Counted from the first letter of the stretch, positions 8,668 through 17,167 are shown. The stretch: 64,000 bases of DNA from Anaerocolumna sedimenticola (GCF_009931695.1 NZ_CP048000.1:1939501-2003500); one strand, 5' to 3'. Numbers and translations are program-made. Notes: generated by a model from the sequence alone, not told the origin.

Positions 8668-9404
8668 TGTACCGAGTTATGATCATAGACGACGAGGTGT
8701 CTGCTCGTAGGCTGCTGCAGGTATCCATAGATTGGCAATCGCTTGATATGGAATTGGTGGGTGAGGCGGCAAGCGGTATAGAAGCGATTAATATCATTGA
8801 TGAGTTGCGGCCAGACATTGTTTTTGTTGACATTTCCATGCCCTTTATGAATGGGATAGAATTCATAAAAGTTGCAACGAAGCGATATACAGACTTGATG
8901 ATTATCGTTTTGACAGGATTTGATGATTTTGAGTATGCACGTCAGTGTGTTCGTCTGCCGGTGGTAGAGTATATGCTTAAACCGATTGTACGGCAAGAGG
9001 TGACTGAGGTGTTAACCAAGATAAAGGAAAAACTTGATAAACACAAAACTCGTACACAGGAGATTGGACAGGAAATTACGACCTCTGATATCGAGAAGAT
9101 AATGCAGTATTTACGCGATAATTTTACCGATTCTAACATCAACCTAACCTCTGTGGCCCAACATTTTGGATTTAATCCGAGTTATCTTAGCCGGAAATTT
9201 AAGCAGGAAACAGGAAAGAGCTTTGTCGAATTCCTGAACAAGTGCCGGATGGAACGGGCAATTGTGCTGGCAGGAACAAGCAAGAAAATGTTCTGTACTG
9301 CCAATGATGTCGGCATCCCTGACCCGAACTATTTTGGACGCTGCTTCAAAAAATATACGGGCAGCAGCTATTCGGATTATGTCAGCTCACATACCCCACG
9401 GTAA
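8664..9404 (+). CDS. Response regulator, AraC-type DNA-binding (YesN-like, short)
   Basis: A 246-residue cytoplasmic regulator that would receive phosphate from the kinase just upstream. Receiver domain 1-120 with acidic pair DD9-10, phosphoacceptor Asp56 (FVDISMPF) and Lys in MLKPI; then a short linker and an AraC-type double helix-turn-helix (about 150-246; PSYLSRKFKQETG, DPNYFGRCFKKYTG). It lacks the roughly 200-residue middle domain of many YesN proteins. ATG codons at 8664 and 8667 are both possible; the gene overlaps the kinase stop. Its probable targets are the transporter genes at 3249-6538. Confidence 0.85.
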   Translation: MMYRVMIIDDEVSARRLLQVSIDWQSLDMELVGEAASGIEAINIIDELRPDIVFVDISMPFMNGIEFIKVATKRYTDLMIIVLTGFDDFEYARQCVRLPVVEYMLKPIVRQEVTEVLTKIKEKLDKHKTRTQEIGQEITTSDIEKIMQYLRDNFTDSNINLTSVAQHFGFNPSYLSRKFKQETGKSFVEFLNKCRMERAIVLAGTSKKMFCTANDVGIPDPNYFGRCFKKYTGSSYSDYVSSHTPR

Positions 9405-9557
9405 ACTTTTTCGTATTACGGTATTTTACTATAATCCAAATATCACCGCAGAACCGGAATATTGAAAGCGTGTTTTGGAGCATATTCTACACCAATTTCA
9501 AATCATGGCCGCAGCAGCACAGGCAGTGCTGAACAACAATAATTGATAGAAACTAAT
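9405..9557. other. Possible remnant of a coding end
   Basis: Between the regulator stop and the terminator one frame reads KRVLEHILHQFQIMAAAAQAVL and four Asn before a stop at 9544-9546. It looks like the helical tail of a larger protein, but there is no start or ribosome binding site. It may be debris of a deleted gene; I do not call a gene. Confidence 0.25.
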
Positions 9558-9594
9558 AAATGAAAAAGAGGACGTATAGTCCTCTTTTTCATTT
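9558..9594. terminator. Strong terminator
   Basis: AAATGAAAAAGAGGAC and GTCCTCTTTTTCATTT form a perfect 16-bp stem with a five-base loop and T-rich right arm. It ends transcription of the sensor operon and would work in both directions. Confidence 0.85.
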
Positions 9595-9637
9595 ATGGAA
9601 GAAGGCTCGGGCTTGCAAGTCAAGATATAATAATCTA

Positions 9638-9666
9638 TTGACAATGGGAAACTTAAATGATACTAT
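9638..9666 (+). promoter_or_regulatory. sdpR: Promoter of sdpR-sdpI
   Basis: A perfect TTGACA (9638-9643) and TACTAT (9661-9666) are 17 bases apart. The -10 box lies inside the palindrome at 9658-9691. Confidence 0.7.
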
Positions 9667-9691
9667 TTAACTAAATAGTTAAATAGTATCA
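9658..9691. promoter_or_regulatory. Operator palindrome, probably for SdpR
   Basis: Perfect inverted repeat with 14-base arms TGATACTATTTAAC and GTTAAATAGTATCA around a six-base centre. It covers the -10 box and start region of the promoter ahead of the ArsR-family gene, so binding would block transcription; this fits autorepression as known for Bacillus SdpR. Confidence 0.7.
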
Positions 9692-9709
9692 TTCAAAAGG
9701 AGGGTTAAT

Positions 9710-9969
9710 GTGGCGAATGTATTTAAGGCTTTAGGAGATCCGACAAGGCGAGAAATTCTAAAATTGCTTAGAGAAAAAGATATGAGTGCAGGTGAAATTT
9801 CTGAAATTTTAGTATGTCAAAGCCGGCTATAACAAAGCATTTAGAAATACTGAGAGAAGCGGAGTTGGTATCTTCTGAAAAGAAAGGTTTGTATATAATA
9901 TATTCGATAAATATATCTGTATTACAAGAAGCAATAAGTAACTTTATGACATTTTTTGAAAAGGAGTAG
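9710..9969 (+). pseudogene. sdpR: SdpR-like ArsR-family repressor, one frameshift
   Basis: Starts at GTG 9710 behind AAGGAGGG. The first frame gives VANVFKALGDPTRREILKLL and ends at a TAA at about 9830; the next frame continues SKPAITKHLEILREAELVSS to a stop at 9967-9969. One added base near 9806-9812 gives an 86-residue winged helix-turn-helix protein of normal SdpR length. In Bacillus subtilis SdpR represses its own operon with the immunity protein SdpI, which here follows eight bases downstream. If the break is real, the immunity gene would be unrepressed. Confidence 0.78.
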
Positions 9970-9977
9970 GAAAGATT

Positions 9978-10574
9978 ATGAATAAAAATTACAGCGTTTT
10001 AGAATTAATAGTTTGTATTTTGTCTTTAATTGTATTGATTTGTGGATTCTTAGCACCAAATACCAATACAACATCTACCATAGTAGGAATATTAATATTT
10101 ATTCTTTTGATAATATTTCACGTTTATACGCCAAAGATTGCAGGATTATCAGCAGATAATCCTAAAGTAAAGACTATGAGAAGAATGAATGTGCTCTCGA
10201 TGGTATTAGTAGCGATCTGTTTTGGAATCATGAATTGGTCATCAGAGTTACCGTTTGTTAAAGATAATCAAAGTTTTATGGAATTTACTATTATCATTGC
10301 AGTAATTATTGGTATAGGAAATGTTGCACCGAAATTTCCGTTTAACAGGTATATGGGATTGAGGCTGCCATGGACAATTCGTGATGAGAAGACATGGAAA
10401 ATAGCACACCATATATTAGGATATTTGACGTTCCCTATAGTTATAATAATACTTATTGGTGGATTATTGGTTGATACTGAAGAATTTGCAAAATGGGGAA
10501 TTATTGCATGGGTTGCTATTCCAAGTCTTTATTCATGTTATTATTATTACATGAGGATATCAGGAAAAAAGTAA
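9978..10574 (+). CDS. sdpI: SdpI-family immunity membrane protein
   Basis: A 198-residue integral membrane protein with about six hydrophobic segments. It contains the SdpI signature region (NRYMGLRLPWTIRDEKTWKIAHHILGY, about 122-150, quoted in part: GLRLPWTIRDEKTW) that follows the N-terminal DUF1648-like half. In B. subtilis SdpI protects against the SDP cannibalism toxin and signals to SdpR. The linkage to an SdpR-like gene and palindromic operator is the classical arrangement. No sdpC/toxin gene is in the window, so it may guard against toxins of other strains. Confidence 0.85.
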   Translation: MNKNYSVLELIVCILSLIVLICGFLAPNTNTTSTIVGILIFILLIIFHVYTPKIAGLSADNPKVKTMRRMNVLSMVLVAICFGIMNWSSELPFVKDNQSFMEFTIIIAVIIGIGNVAPKFPFNRYMGLRLPWTIRDEKTWKIAHHILGYLTFPIVIIILIGGLLVDTEEFAKWGIIAWVAIPSLYSCYYYYMRISGKK

Positions 10575-10653
10575 TGCAGATAATTACATCCTATATTTTG
10601 TTTGATTTTCCGAAAGGACAGTCATATCTGGTAATTAGATAAGTAGAAGTGTT

Positions 10654-10692
10654 AAAAACCTATCATCTCTGTATTCGGTTGGTAGGTTTTTT
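10654..10692. terminator. Terminator after sdpI
   Basis: AAAAACCTATC pairs with GGTAGGTTTTTT across a 20-base loop, ending in six T. The following 250 bases (10693-10942) hold no feature I can support. Confidence 0.65.
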
Positions 10693-10942
10693 GCTTCCAT
10701 AAAATATATTTTAAGTTATCGATTATGATAGTTGAAGGAATAAAAGGTTTCATAATATATACAGAAATAAAGAGAAATGATAAGTAAGAGGGTTATAGGC
10801 ATCTGAGGATAACTGGAATAAAAAGGTAGAAATTAATATTCTATGATGCTATAATTTAATTAATGATTTGAAATTGTTGCAACAAGCATAAAATTGATCA
10901 TATAAAGCGCTTTGGCAAGCAGGAATTCATGGAGGAAATGCA

Positions 10943-11681
10943 GTGATGATTGTTACTAAGTCACAAATTATAGCGGGTTTAAGAGATTTAGGCATAAAAG
11001 AAGAAATGGAACTGGAAGTACATAGCTCTCTTAGTAGTTTTGGTATCGTAGATGGCGGGGCTAAGACAGTAATTGATGCGTTAAAAGAAGTGCTTGGTCA
11101 GAATGGAAGTATATTTATGCCGGCATTGCGATTAAGTCCTGAATTGCCTCTTTCAGAAACTGATAAAAAATTGGGGATATTTCGTAAAATAAAGGTTCTT
11201 TCACCTGATAATACACGAAGTGCGATGGGATAATCGCAGATACATTTCGGATTATGCCGGATGTTTATACAGGTAATGGAGTTTTTCGAATATCTGCATG
11301 GGGAAAACACGCAAAAATGTCTGAAAGAGGATTGGAGTATTTGATTTCAAATGGCGGGAAAGCACTTTTGCTGGGTGTTGATATATATAAATTAACTGCT
11401 ATGCATTATGTTGAAGATTTACTTCCACAAAAAATTCGTGATATTTTTAAACCTTCTGACGAAGTTAACAAAATCTATCCCCCGGAAGACTGGTTTATTG
11501 AAATGGGAGAACCCCAGTTAAACCTTGGTATACAATTCAAGAAATGGCATATAAAAAAGGGCTGATTAAGACAGGAGTAATTGGAAATTGCAAATGTATG
11601 TTTTTTGACATTTGGGATGTGGTAGGGATATACGAAAGAGAACTTCGAGATAATCCTTATAAGCTTTATGGAATAAAGTAA
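10943..11681 (+). pseudogene. Aminoglycoside 3-N-acetyltransferase-like protein, two frameshifts
   Basis: The three frames together give an AAC(3)/YokD-family acetyltransferase, which uses acetyl-CoA to modify an amino group on aminoglycosides or related small molecules. Visible: VHSSLSSFGIVDGGA with the family's early HSS motif, later HAKMSERGLEYLISNGGKALLLGV and the C-terminus KTGVIGNCKCMFFDIWDVVGIYE. Frame breaks lie near 11221-11233 and near 11530; each needs one added base, giving about 246 residues, slightly short for the family. GTG 10943 and ATG 10946 both follow GGAGG. Context is a group of small single-gene resistance functions. Drug specificity cannot be told. Confidence 0.75.
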
Positions 11682-11919
11682 TAATTGCAATTTGCGAGAT
11701 GATTTCCAGGAAATGATACCAATGGATATGGCGAGATTGCAACTTTTCAATGTCCAAATTCAAAGCTGTGTTTTCAGGTGTTAACGAAACAATTTTTTAG
11801 AGCTAATTTATCTATAAAAGAAAAATTAGTGATTTCCGACATTCCATGCAAAAGTGGGGACGCTTTACCTGTACTATTAACAAGTTACAAAAATAATATA
11901 GGAGAAATCAGGAGGCCAC
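11682..11919. other. Intergenic, nothing recognised
   Basis: AT-rich spacer without open frame, hairpin or promoter that I can support, apart from the AGGAGG site of the next gene. Confidence 0.4.
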
Positions 11920-12669
11920 ATGAATAAACATACAATCATTCAAAAAGCAAGAGCTGGATTTGATGAAGATTTTTTAAAGAAAAATTATATGGAAGAACGT
12001 ACTGGAGATGTTGAACATTTACTTAAAATCCTTAGCCATTTAAACATAACATCTCATAGCAGAATCCTAGATTTAGGAACGGGTAGCGGATTCTTAGCAT
12101 TTCCAATAGCACAGGCTGATCCGGAAAATACTGTTACTGGACTTGACATAGCAGTCAGGACACTTGCACAAAACAGAGAGAAGGCATCCATGATGGGACT
12201 GACCAATCTTAATTTCATGGATTATGATGGAATAAACTTCCCGTTTGAAGATAACACATTCAATTATGTTGTTACAAGATATGCATTGCATCATTTCCCG
12301 GATATCGAAAAGTCTTTTATTGAAATCAGTAGAGTCTTAAAAACGGGTGGAATTCTATTTATCTCTGACCCGACTCCAAATGGGATTGATGACATTAGGT
12401 TTGTTGATACCTTTATGCAGATGAAAGATGATGGGCATGTTAAATTCTATTTGAAATCGGAGTTCACGGAATTAGCAGGTAAGCATGGATTTCAACTAAT
12501 AGCTTCATTTGATTCTGAAATCAGATTTCCAAGTGACCGTACAGAGAAATATCTTCAAATTGCAGATAGTATTGATGAAACAATTATTGAAAGCTATGAC
12601 CTTGAGGTGAATCAAGGGCAGGTATTTATTACAGAGCAGGTTGTTAATCTTATGTTTAAGAAGCTGTAA
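11920..12669 (+). CDS. Class I SAM-dependent methyltransferase
   Basis: A 249-residue cytoplasmic enzyme. Motif I (RILDLGTGSGFLAF, about 48-61) binds S-adenosylmethionine; GLDIAV is the acidic motif II and YALHHFPD and LKTGGILFISDP are later motifs of the UbiE/Methyltransf_11 type. ATG 11920 follows AGGAGG by six bases. The acceptor substrate is unknown; such single genes are common in Clostridia. Confidence 0.85.
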   Translation: MNKHTIIQKARAGFDEDFLKKNYMEERTGDVEHLLKILSHLNITSHSRILDLGTGSGFLAFPIAQADPENTVTGLDIAVRTLAQNREKASMMGLTNLNFMDYDGINFPFEDNTFNYVVTRYALHHFPDIEKSFIEISRVLKTGGILFISDPTPNGIDDIRFVDTFMQMKDDGHVKFYLKSEFTELAGKHGFQLIASFDSEIRFPSDRTEKYLQIADSIDETIIESYDLEVNQGQVFITEQVVNLMFKKL

Positions 12670-12894
12670 GTATTAATTGGTGAATTAGGATGATATGGAA
12701 ATATGTTGCATGATATCATCAAATATCAATATGCGGGGGCTTACTTCGCATTTATCCCCGAATGTTGACCAATTTAACACTTGGGAGTGGTGAAATTAAC
12801 TTGAAAGAGAGATGGAAGATAGCTGAAGAATATGGCTGCAGATGTGTTATAGAGACCAAAACAATAGAATGTTAAAATGGAAACGAGGTGCTGT

Positions 12895-13629
12895 ATGAAT
12901 CAAGAAATCGAACAAATGTTATTAGAAAATGGTGCATCTATGGTTGGGTTTGCAAAGATTGGTGAATTATATAGTAATGTGGATTTGAATGGTCCAAGAA
13001 GTGGAGATTCGGTAACAGAGCCAATAAACATACCGAATTATCCACTTGGAATATCTATTATTCTTGCCCATCCTAAAGATGTTATAAAGAACATTAGCAT
13101 TTCTCCGACGATGGATTATTATGATGCATATCATAGGTTAAATAATAAGCTGGATGATTTAGCAATTCAATGTGCCGAATACATAAAGGAGCAAGGTTAT
13201 AACGCATATCCGCAAACGGTCTTAGCTACGAAAGAATATGGCATATTCCGGACAGTTATGCCTCATAAGACAGTAGCTGTTCATGCAGGACTAGGATGGA
13301 TTGGAAAGAGTGCATTATTTATTACAGAAAAATATGGTTCCGCTGTTCGCTTAACGTCAGTTTTGACGGGCGCTCCTTTGGAGTATAACAAACAAATAAT
13401 GCAATCAAAATGTGGAAGCTGTATGCTTTGTACAAATGCATGTCCGGGAAAAGCGATTTCCGGACAAATATGGAATCCTGAGCTTAACAGGGATGAGTAT
13501 TTTGATGCAATGGCTTGCAGGAAGAAAGCTAGGGAAATTGCAGCTAAAACGATTGATAAGCAAATTACTTTGTGCGGTAAATGCATTGAAGTATGCCCAT
13601 ATACCAGAAGATACACGCTCGATATATAA
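12895..13629 (+). CDS. 4Fe-4S double-cluster protein, QueG-like
   Basis: A 244-residue protein with Cys173-x2-Cys176-x2-Cys179-x3-Cys183 (CGSCMLCTNACP) and a second group Cys227, Cys230, Cys234 (CGKCIEVCPY), two ferredoxin-like clusters. HAGLGWIGKSALFI (130-143) is the segment shared with epoxyqueuosine reductase (QueG), a cobalamin enzyme of tRNA queuosine synthesis. It is shorter than QueG and may belong to a related group of unknown substrate. Start 12895 is chosen over 12877 because GAGGTG precedes it. Confidence 0.75.
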   Translation: MNQEIEQMLLENGASMVGFAKIGELYSNVDLNGPRSGDSVTEPINIPNYPLGISIILAHPKDVIKNISISPTMDYYDAYHRLNNKLDDLAIQCAEYIKEQGYNAYPQTVLATKEYGIFRTVMPHKTVAVHAGLGWIGKSALFITEKYGSAVRLTSVLTGAPLEYNKQIMQSKCGSCMLCTNACPGKAISGQIWNPELNRDEYFDAMACRKKAREIAAKTIDKQITLCGKCIEVCPYTRRYTLDI

Positions 13630-13665
13630 CAACCAAATACAAGGGAATGCGGAGGATAAGATAAA

Positions 13666-14013
13666 ATGAATTGTGAATTTTGGACAGCATTAGATAATTT
13701 AGTAAATCAATCTGAAATAGTAATCGACAGACCAAAAGGGACTGCTCATCCAAGATATCCGGATTTTATATATAAAGTGGATTATGGATTCCTGAAAAAT
13801 ACTACCTCTATGGATGGAGCAGGAATCGATGTATGGGTTGGAACGGATGAAAGAAAGAGTATCGATGCAATCATATGTACTGTTGATTTGATGAAGCGAG
13901 ATACAGAAATTAAGATACTGATTGGATGCACAGAAGAAGAAAAGGAAATTGCTTATAAAACTCATAATGAATCAGAATATATGAAAGGTATTTTAATAAA
14001 ACGGGAAAATTAG
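13666..14013 (+). CDS. Small inorganic pyrophosphatase-like protein
   Basis: A 115-residue cytoplasmic protein. VDYG (38-41) and DGAGIDVW (50-57) resemble the core of family I soluble pyrophosphatase, where Tyr and Asp residues hold Mg and pyrophosphate. It is shorter than the usual 160-180 residues, as seen in small clostridial relatives. It follows the Fe-S protein by 36 bases with a GGAGG site and may be co-transcribed. True phosphatase activity is not certain from the reduced core. Confidence 0.7.
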   Translation: MNCEFWTALDNLVNQSEIVIDRPKGTAHPRYPDFIYKVDYGFLKNTTSMDGAGIDVWVGTDERKSIDAIICTVDLMKRDTEIKILIGCTEEEKEIAYKTHNESEYMKGILIKREN

Positions 14014-14141
14014 ATAACAGTTGTTTGAAGAACTGCCGGGATTTGAAATTGAATAAATGAGTGATAAGTATTATATCTGATATTATAAATACGCTAGTAA
14101 AAAGATATTTGGTAACCAATGTCAAGGATTTAGGTTATTAG

Positions 14142-14591
14142 ATTAATGCCCAATTGGGTATTGGTGATATACCGGATAAACTTAAAAGGGCTATAAGTAA
14201 ATCTCATGAAGTGGATAAAGAGACCGCAGGATATGAAGATACGAATAAATATTATTCTTATGGATGGAGTAATGATGTAGAAGATAGAGTGATTAACCAT
14301 AGCGGAAGTAATCCGAATTATTCTTCTCAGGTTATGATAGATTTAGAAAAGCAGGAGGCTATATTTGTACTGGCAAATTTAGATTCAAGTGTACCTACTC
14401 AAATAGCTGATAATATATATGAAAATATGAATGGTAAGCAGTTGAGAAAATTTAGTTATGATGATTTTAACATATTACTGGATTTGATATTTTCAATTTT
14501 AACAATAATAGCATTGGTGAGCTTATATTTTCTTACCACAGTAGAAAAAAAATACACATTCTACTTGGGCTTTTGGCACTCTATCATGTAA
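14142..14591 (+). pseudogene. C-terminal fragment of a serine hydrolase (class C beta-lactamase fold)
   Basis: The frame opens after an in-frame TAG at about 14134 and reads INAQLGIGDIPDKLKRAIS, then WSNDVEDRVINHSGSNPNYS with the third active-site motif (HSG) and DLEKQEAIFVLANLDS. The SxxK and YxN motifs that make the enzyme work lie in the missing N-terminal two thirds, and there is no start site. At the 3' end a membrane segment (LLDLIFSILTIIALVSLYFL) runs into the hairpin repeat at 14576-14607, which supplies the last codons and the stop. It is a remnant truncated at both ends, related to the intact gene at 20122. Confidence 0.75.
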
Positions 14592-14607
14592 AAATGACAG
14601 GGTGCTT
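14576..14607. repeat. Hairpin repeat, copy 2
   Basis: GGCACTCTATCA and TGACAGGGTGCT arms, matching the copy at 2138-2169 in 26 or more of 32 positions. It interrupts the C-terminus of the serine hydrolase fragment and is followed by four T. Confidence 0.6.
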
Positions 14608-14731
14608 TTAAATATGGGCTTTAGCCTGTTTAGCTGGAGTGGAATTTCGCAAAACAGGAAAGGTTTATTTAAAACTTTAATGTTATGATATGTGTGTAGC
14701 TTGCAAGCACAAATAAAGTGAGGTGAGACAG

Positions 14732-16027
14732 ATGGATAACCGAGAGATTATTCAAAACAGCATTGACTATATTGAAGAGAACCTAAAAACAGAAATAACG
14801 GCATATGAGCTTTCTGAAAATGCGGGATTTTCGATTTATCATTATTATAGACTTTTTCAGTCGGCTGTTGGTATGCCGGTTATGCAATATATTATAAGGA
14901 GAAAACTTATCAATGCAGTTTATGATACCAGTCAAGGTCAAAAGATGATAAACACCGCTTTGATATATGGCTTTGATACTCATGCAGGATTTTATAAGGC
15001 ATTCAAACGTGAATTCGGTTATACACCATCTGAGTTTCTCAAGAAATATAAGGCAAAAAAACCTTATAGAATCAATCTATTTAAGGAGGAACATATTATG
15101 GTAACACATAAAAAAGTGAGTGAAGTTCTTAAGAAATGGGGACTTCAAAACGAAACTATTAAAGACATTTATTACGAGAAAACAGGAAATCATAACGACA
15201 GTGCATATTATGTCGGTAATGACTATGTAATTAAATTTACAGCTAATGTAGGTAAGTTAAAAAATCATATAGAACTTTCAAAAGCCATTGAAAATGTAGG
15301 GTTATGGTCAGCAACAGTAATAAGGACCGAAGATGGTAAGGAATATATCCAAGACGGGGAATTGTATTTCTATCTGACTAAACGTCTCAATGGCAGCCAG
15401 ATAAAATCAGGCGATATATATGAAGGGGATTATGATAGGAAAGGACGTTTTGTCGGTGAAATTATTGGGCAGCTTCACTTGGCTTTGAAAGAAGCAGATA
15501 TAATAGTTAATGATGTTGATATGTATGAGAATGTAAAGAACTGGGCTATGCCAAAAGTAAGAGAGCTTATGAATTTGCCAGATTATATTTGCAAGGATTA
15601 TATAGAAGTTTTTGGAAATCTCTACCCTAAATTGCCCAAACAAATTATTCATCGCGACCCAAATCCTGGCAATATTATAGTCAATAATGAACGATGGGGA
15701 TTTATTGATTTTGAACTTTCGGAAAGAAACTTGAGAATTTATGACCCTTGTTATGCTGCGACTGCCGTTTTATCTGAAAATTTTTCAATTGGTGCCGATA
15801 AAAAACTTACACAGTGGATAGAACTATGTAGAAGTATTATTGAGGGATATGACAGTGTTGTAAAACTATCCGAAGAAGAGAGAAAAGCAATCCCTTATGT
15901 AATACTATCAAATCAGCTCATCTGTGTTGCTTGGTTTTCAGAACAAGAAAAGTATAAAGAGATTTATCAAATAAACAAGGCAATCACTAATTGGATAGTA
16001 AATAATTTTGATAAATTGCATATATAA
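14732..16027 (+). CDS. AraC-type regulator fused to an APH-like phosphotransferase
   Basis: A 431-residue two-part protein. Residues 1-105 are an AraC double helix-turn-helix (IYHYYRLFQSAVGMPV; THAGFYKAFKREFGYTPSEF). Residues about 123-431 are an aminoglycoside-phosphotransferase-like kinase fold with the Brenner loop HRDPNPGN (307-314) and metal-binding IDFEL (325-329). It could be a regulator with a ligand-binding kinase-like domain or an active small-molecule kinase. ATG 14732 follows GAGGTGAG. A strong internal site (AAGGAGG 15083-15089, ATG 15098, residue 123) lies at the domain joint, so the kinase part may also be made alone. Confidence 0.85.
   Translation: MDNREIIQNSIDYIEENLKTEITAYELSENAGFSIYHYYRLFQSAVGMPVMQYIIRRKLINAVYDTSQGQKMINTALIYGFDTHAGFYKAFKREFGYTPSEFLKKYKAKKPYRINLFKEEHIMVTHKKVSEVLKKWGLQNETIKDIYYEKTGNHNDSAYYVGNDYVIKFTANVGKLKNHIELSKAIENVGLWSATVIRTEDGKEYIQDGELYFYLTKRLNGSQIKSGDIYEGDYDRKGRFVGEIIGQLHLALKEADIIVNDVDMYENVKNWAMPKVRELMNLPDYICKDYIEVFGNLYPKLPKQIIHRDPNPGNIIVNNERWGFIDFELSERNLRIYDPCYAATAVLSENFSIGADKKLTQWIELCRSIIEGYDSVVKLSEEERKAIPYVILSNQLICVAWFSEQEKYKEIYQINKAITNWIVNNFDKLHI
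15083..15100 (+). promoter_or_regulatory. Internal ribosome binding site and start at the domain joint
   Basis: AAGGAGG, eight bases, then ATG in frame with the fusion gene, exactly where the AraC domain ends. It is the strongest Shine-Dalgarno match in this gene, better than that of the annotated start. It would give a 309-residue kinase-only product. Confidence 0.5.
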
Positions 16028-16094
16028 CATATATCAATCCGCTTGAAAAGAGTATATGTATTATGCGGTAATTTCTAATTAATTGAAGAAAAGC

Positions 16095-16120
16095 AAGAGG
16101 AAGCTGTTACGCTTCCTCTT
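16095..16120. terminator. Terminator after the AraC-kinase gene
   Basis: AAGAGGAAGC and GCTTCCTCTT form a perfect ten-bp stem with a six-base loop and a TTTT tail. The remaining spacer to 16378 holds a few further short inverted repeats rich in CGCG and AGCAAG, without a gene. Confidence 0.75.
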
Positions 16121-16378
16121 TTGATTTCCGCGAAAGCAAAGTGAGAATTAGCAAGCTTGCTTGCAATAATTCGAACGCGCACGCGAACCGAAGAAACTCG
16201 CAAAGCGTGTTTCTTCCGGTTCTAATTGTTAATATGAAAGTTGTTGTTCAGACATAAATGGAACACCCATTTCATTTGCAGAACAGCATTAAGGATGGCA
16301 GATACAGATTTTGAAAAATGCCTTGATTATATTGAAATTAGTCCGGAGTCAGTTATTTGTTGGGCGTAATAGCTTCAT

Positions 16379-17071
16379 TTATTTTTTCTTGGCATATAGC
16401 ACTTTACATGGAGGAAAGATCTGAAAAGGATGTTTATCAATATATTCAATAACAAAACCTTGATTTACAAGAATATTTTTATAATACTTAATGTATGCTA
16501 TATCCAGTATAGCTAATTTACAGCCTTTTTTTGCCACTCTTGTTATTTCAAGAAGAGCTTTTTTTCTTTCTGCATTATTTCTTAGATTATGTATAGCAAG
16601 ACTTGATACAATGACATCAAAATATTCATCTGCAAATGGTAAGTTTCTCATGTCTGAATTTATTACTTCAACTTTTGATTCAGTACCTTCTATCTTTGCA
16701 TTTTGCATAACAGCATCAAGCGTGTTTCCGGATTGATCTTTAATCTTCCAAATATCGATACCATATGCTTTCCCGGAATTGAGCTGAGCGGCTACTCCAT
16801 GAAGCATCAAACCTCTTCCGCAGCCTACATCCAAGGATAGTTCTTCTCCGTTTAAAGATAGTCTTTGTATTATTTTTTCTCTCATCTTGTACTTACCAAT
16901 TTTGCTGCTATAAATCATATAAAACCCAATGACGAAACATAAAGCTCCTAAATAGAACAGCCAGCTTTCACTGGAAAAATTAAAATATCCTATAAGAGAT
17001 AACAGGATACCGGATGTAATATATGCGATAACTACAGCTGGTGCATCTAAACCATACTTGCCTTTTTTCAT
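16379..17071 (-). CDS. Membrane-anchored SAM-dependent methyltransferase
   Basis: A 230-residue protein: two hydrophobic segments (about 11-30 and 37-54) and then a class I methyltransferase domain with DVGCGRG (81-87), YGIDIW and VVSSLAIHN-type motifs. The catalytic domain would be cytoplasmic. It is divergent from a TetR regulator with two TTGACC palindromes between them, so it is very likely that regulator's target, a typical drug- or lipid-responsive pair. Substrate unknown. AGGAG lies upstream of the ATG on the minus strand. Confidence 0.82.
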   Translation of the reverse strand: MKKGKYGLDAPAVVIAYITSGILLSLIGYFNFSSESWLFYLGALCFVIGFYMIYSSKIGKYKMREKIIQRLSLNGEELSLDVGCGRGLMLHGVAAQLNSGKAYGIDIWKIKDQSGNTLDAVMQNAKIEGTESKVEVINSDMRNLPFADEYFDVIVSSLAIHNLRNNAERKKALLEITRVAKKGCKLAILDIAYIKYYKNILVNQGFVIEYIDKHPFQIFPPCKVLYAKKK

Positions 17072-17114
17072 AATATTTTATCTCCTATATTGTTATTATA
17101 TTTTTTTAGTAATT

Positions 17115-17129
17115 TTGACCGACGGTCAA
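17115..17129. promoter_or_regulatory. TetR operator 1
   Basis: TTGACCGACGGTCAA is a perfect 15-base palindrome (central A). It lies in the divergent promoter region of the methyltransferase and the TetR gene, 38 bases centre to centre from a second copy. Confidence 0.7.
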
Positions 17130-17152
17130 TTTTTATATAGAGTATCCTATTT

Positions 17153-17167
17153 TTGACCACTGGTCAA
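17153..17167. promoter_or_regulatory. TetR operator 2
   Basis: TTGACCACTGGTCAA, a perfect palindrome with the same half-site TTGACC as the first. Two copies in a 150-base divergent region strongly suggest binding by the adjacent TetR protein and control of both genes. Confidence 0.7.

Noticed and set aside
8664-9404. Truncation of the response regulator by a further frameshift
   Set aside because: Both receiver and AraC domains are complete and in one frame; short YesN-like proteins without the middle domain are known.
9262-9465. Frame overlapping the end of the response regulator
   Set aside because: It reads across the AraC helix-turn-helix in another frame and has no start site; the regulator itself is complete.
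12801-12875. Small frame from TTG reading KERWKIAEEYGCRCVIETKTIEC
   Set aside because: No ribosome binding site at a sensible distance and no recognised family; it may be the tail of a deleted gene, but a chance frame of this length is expected.
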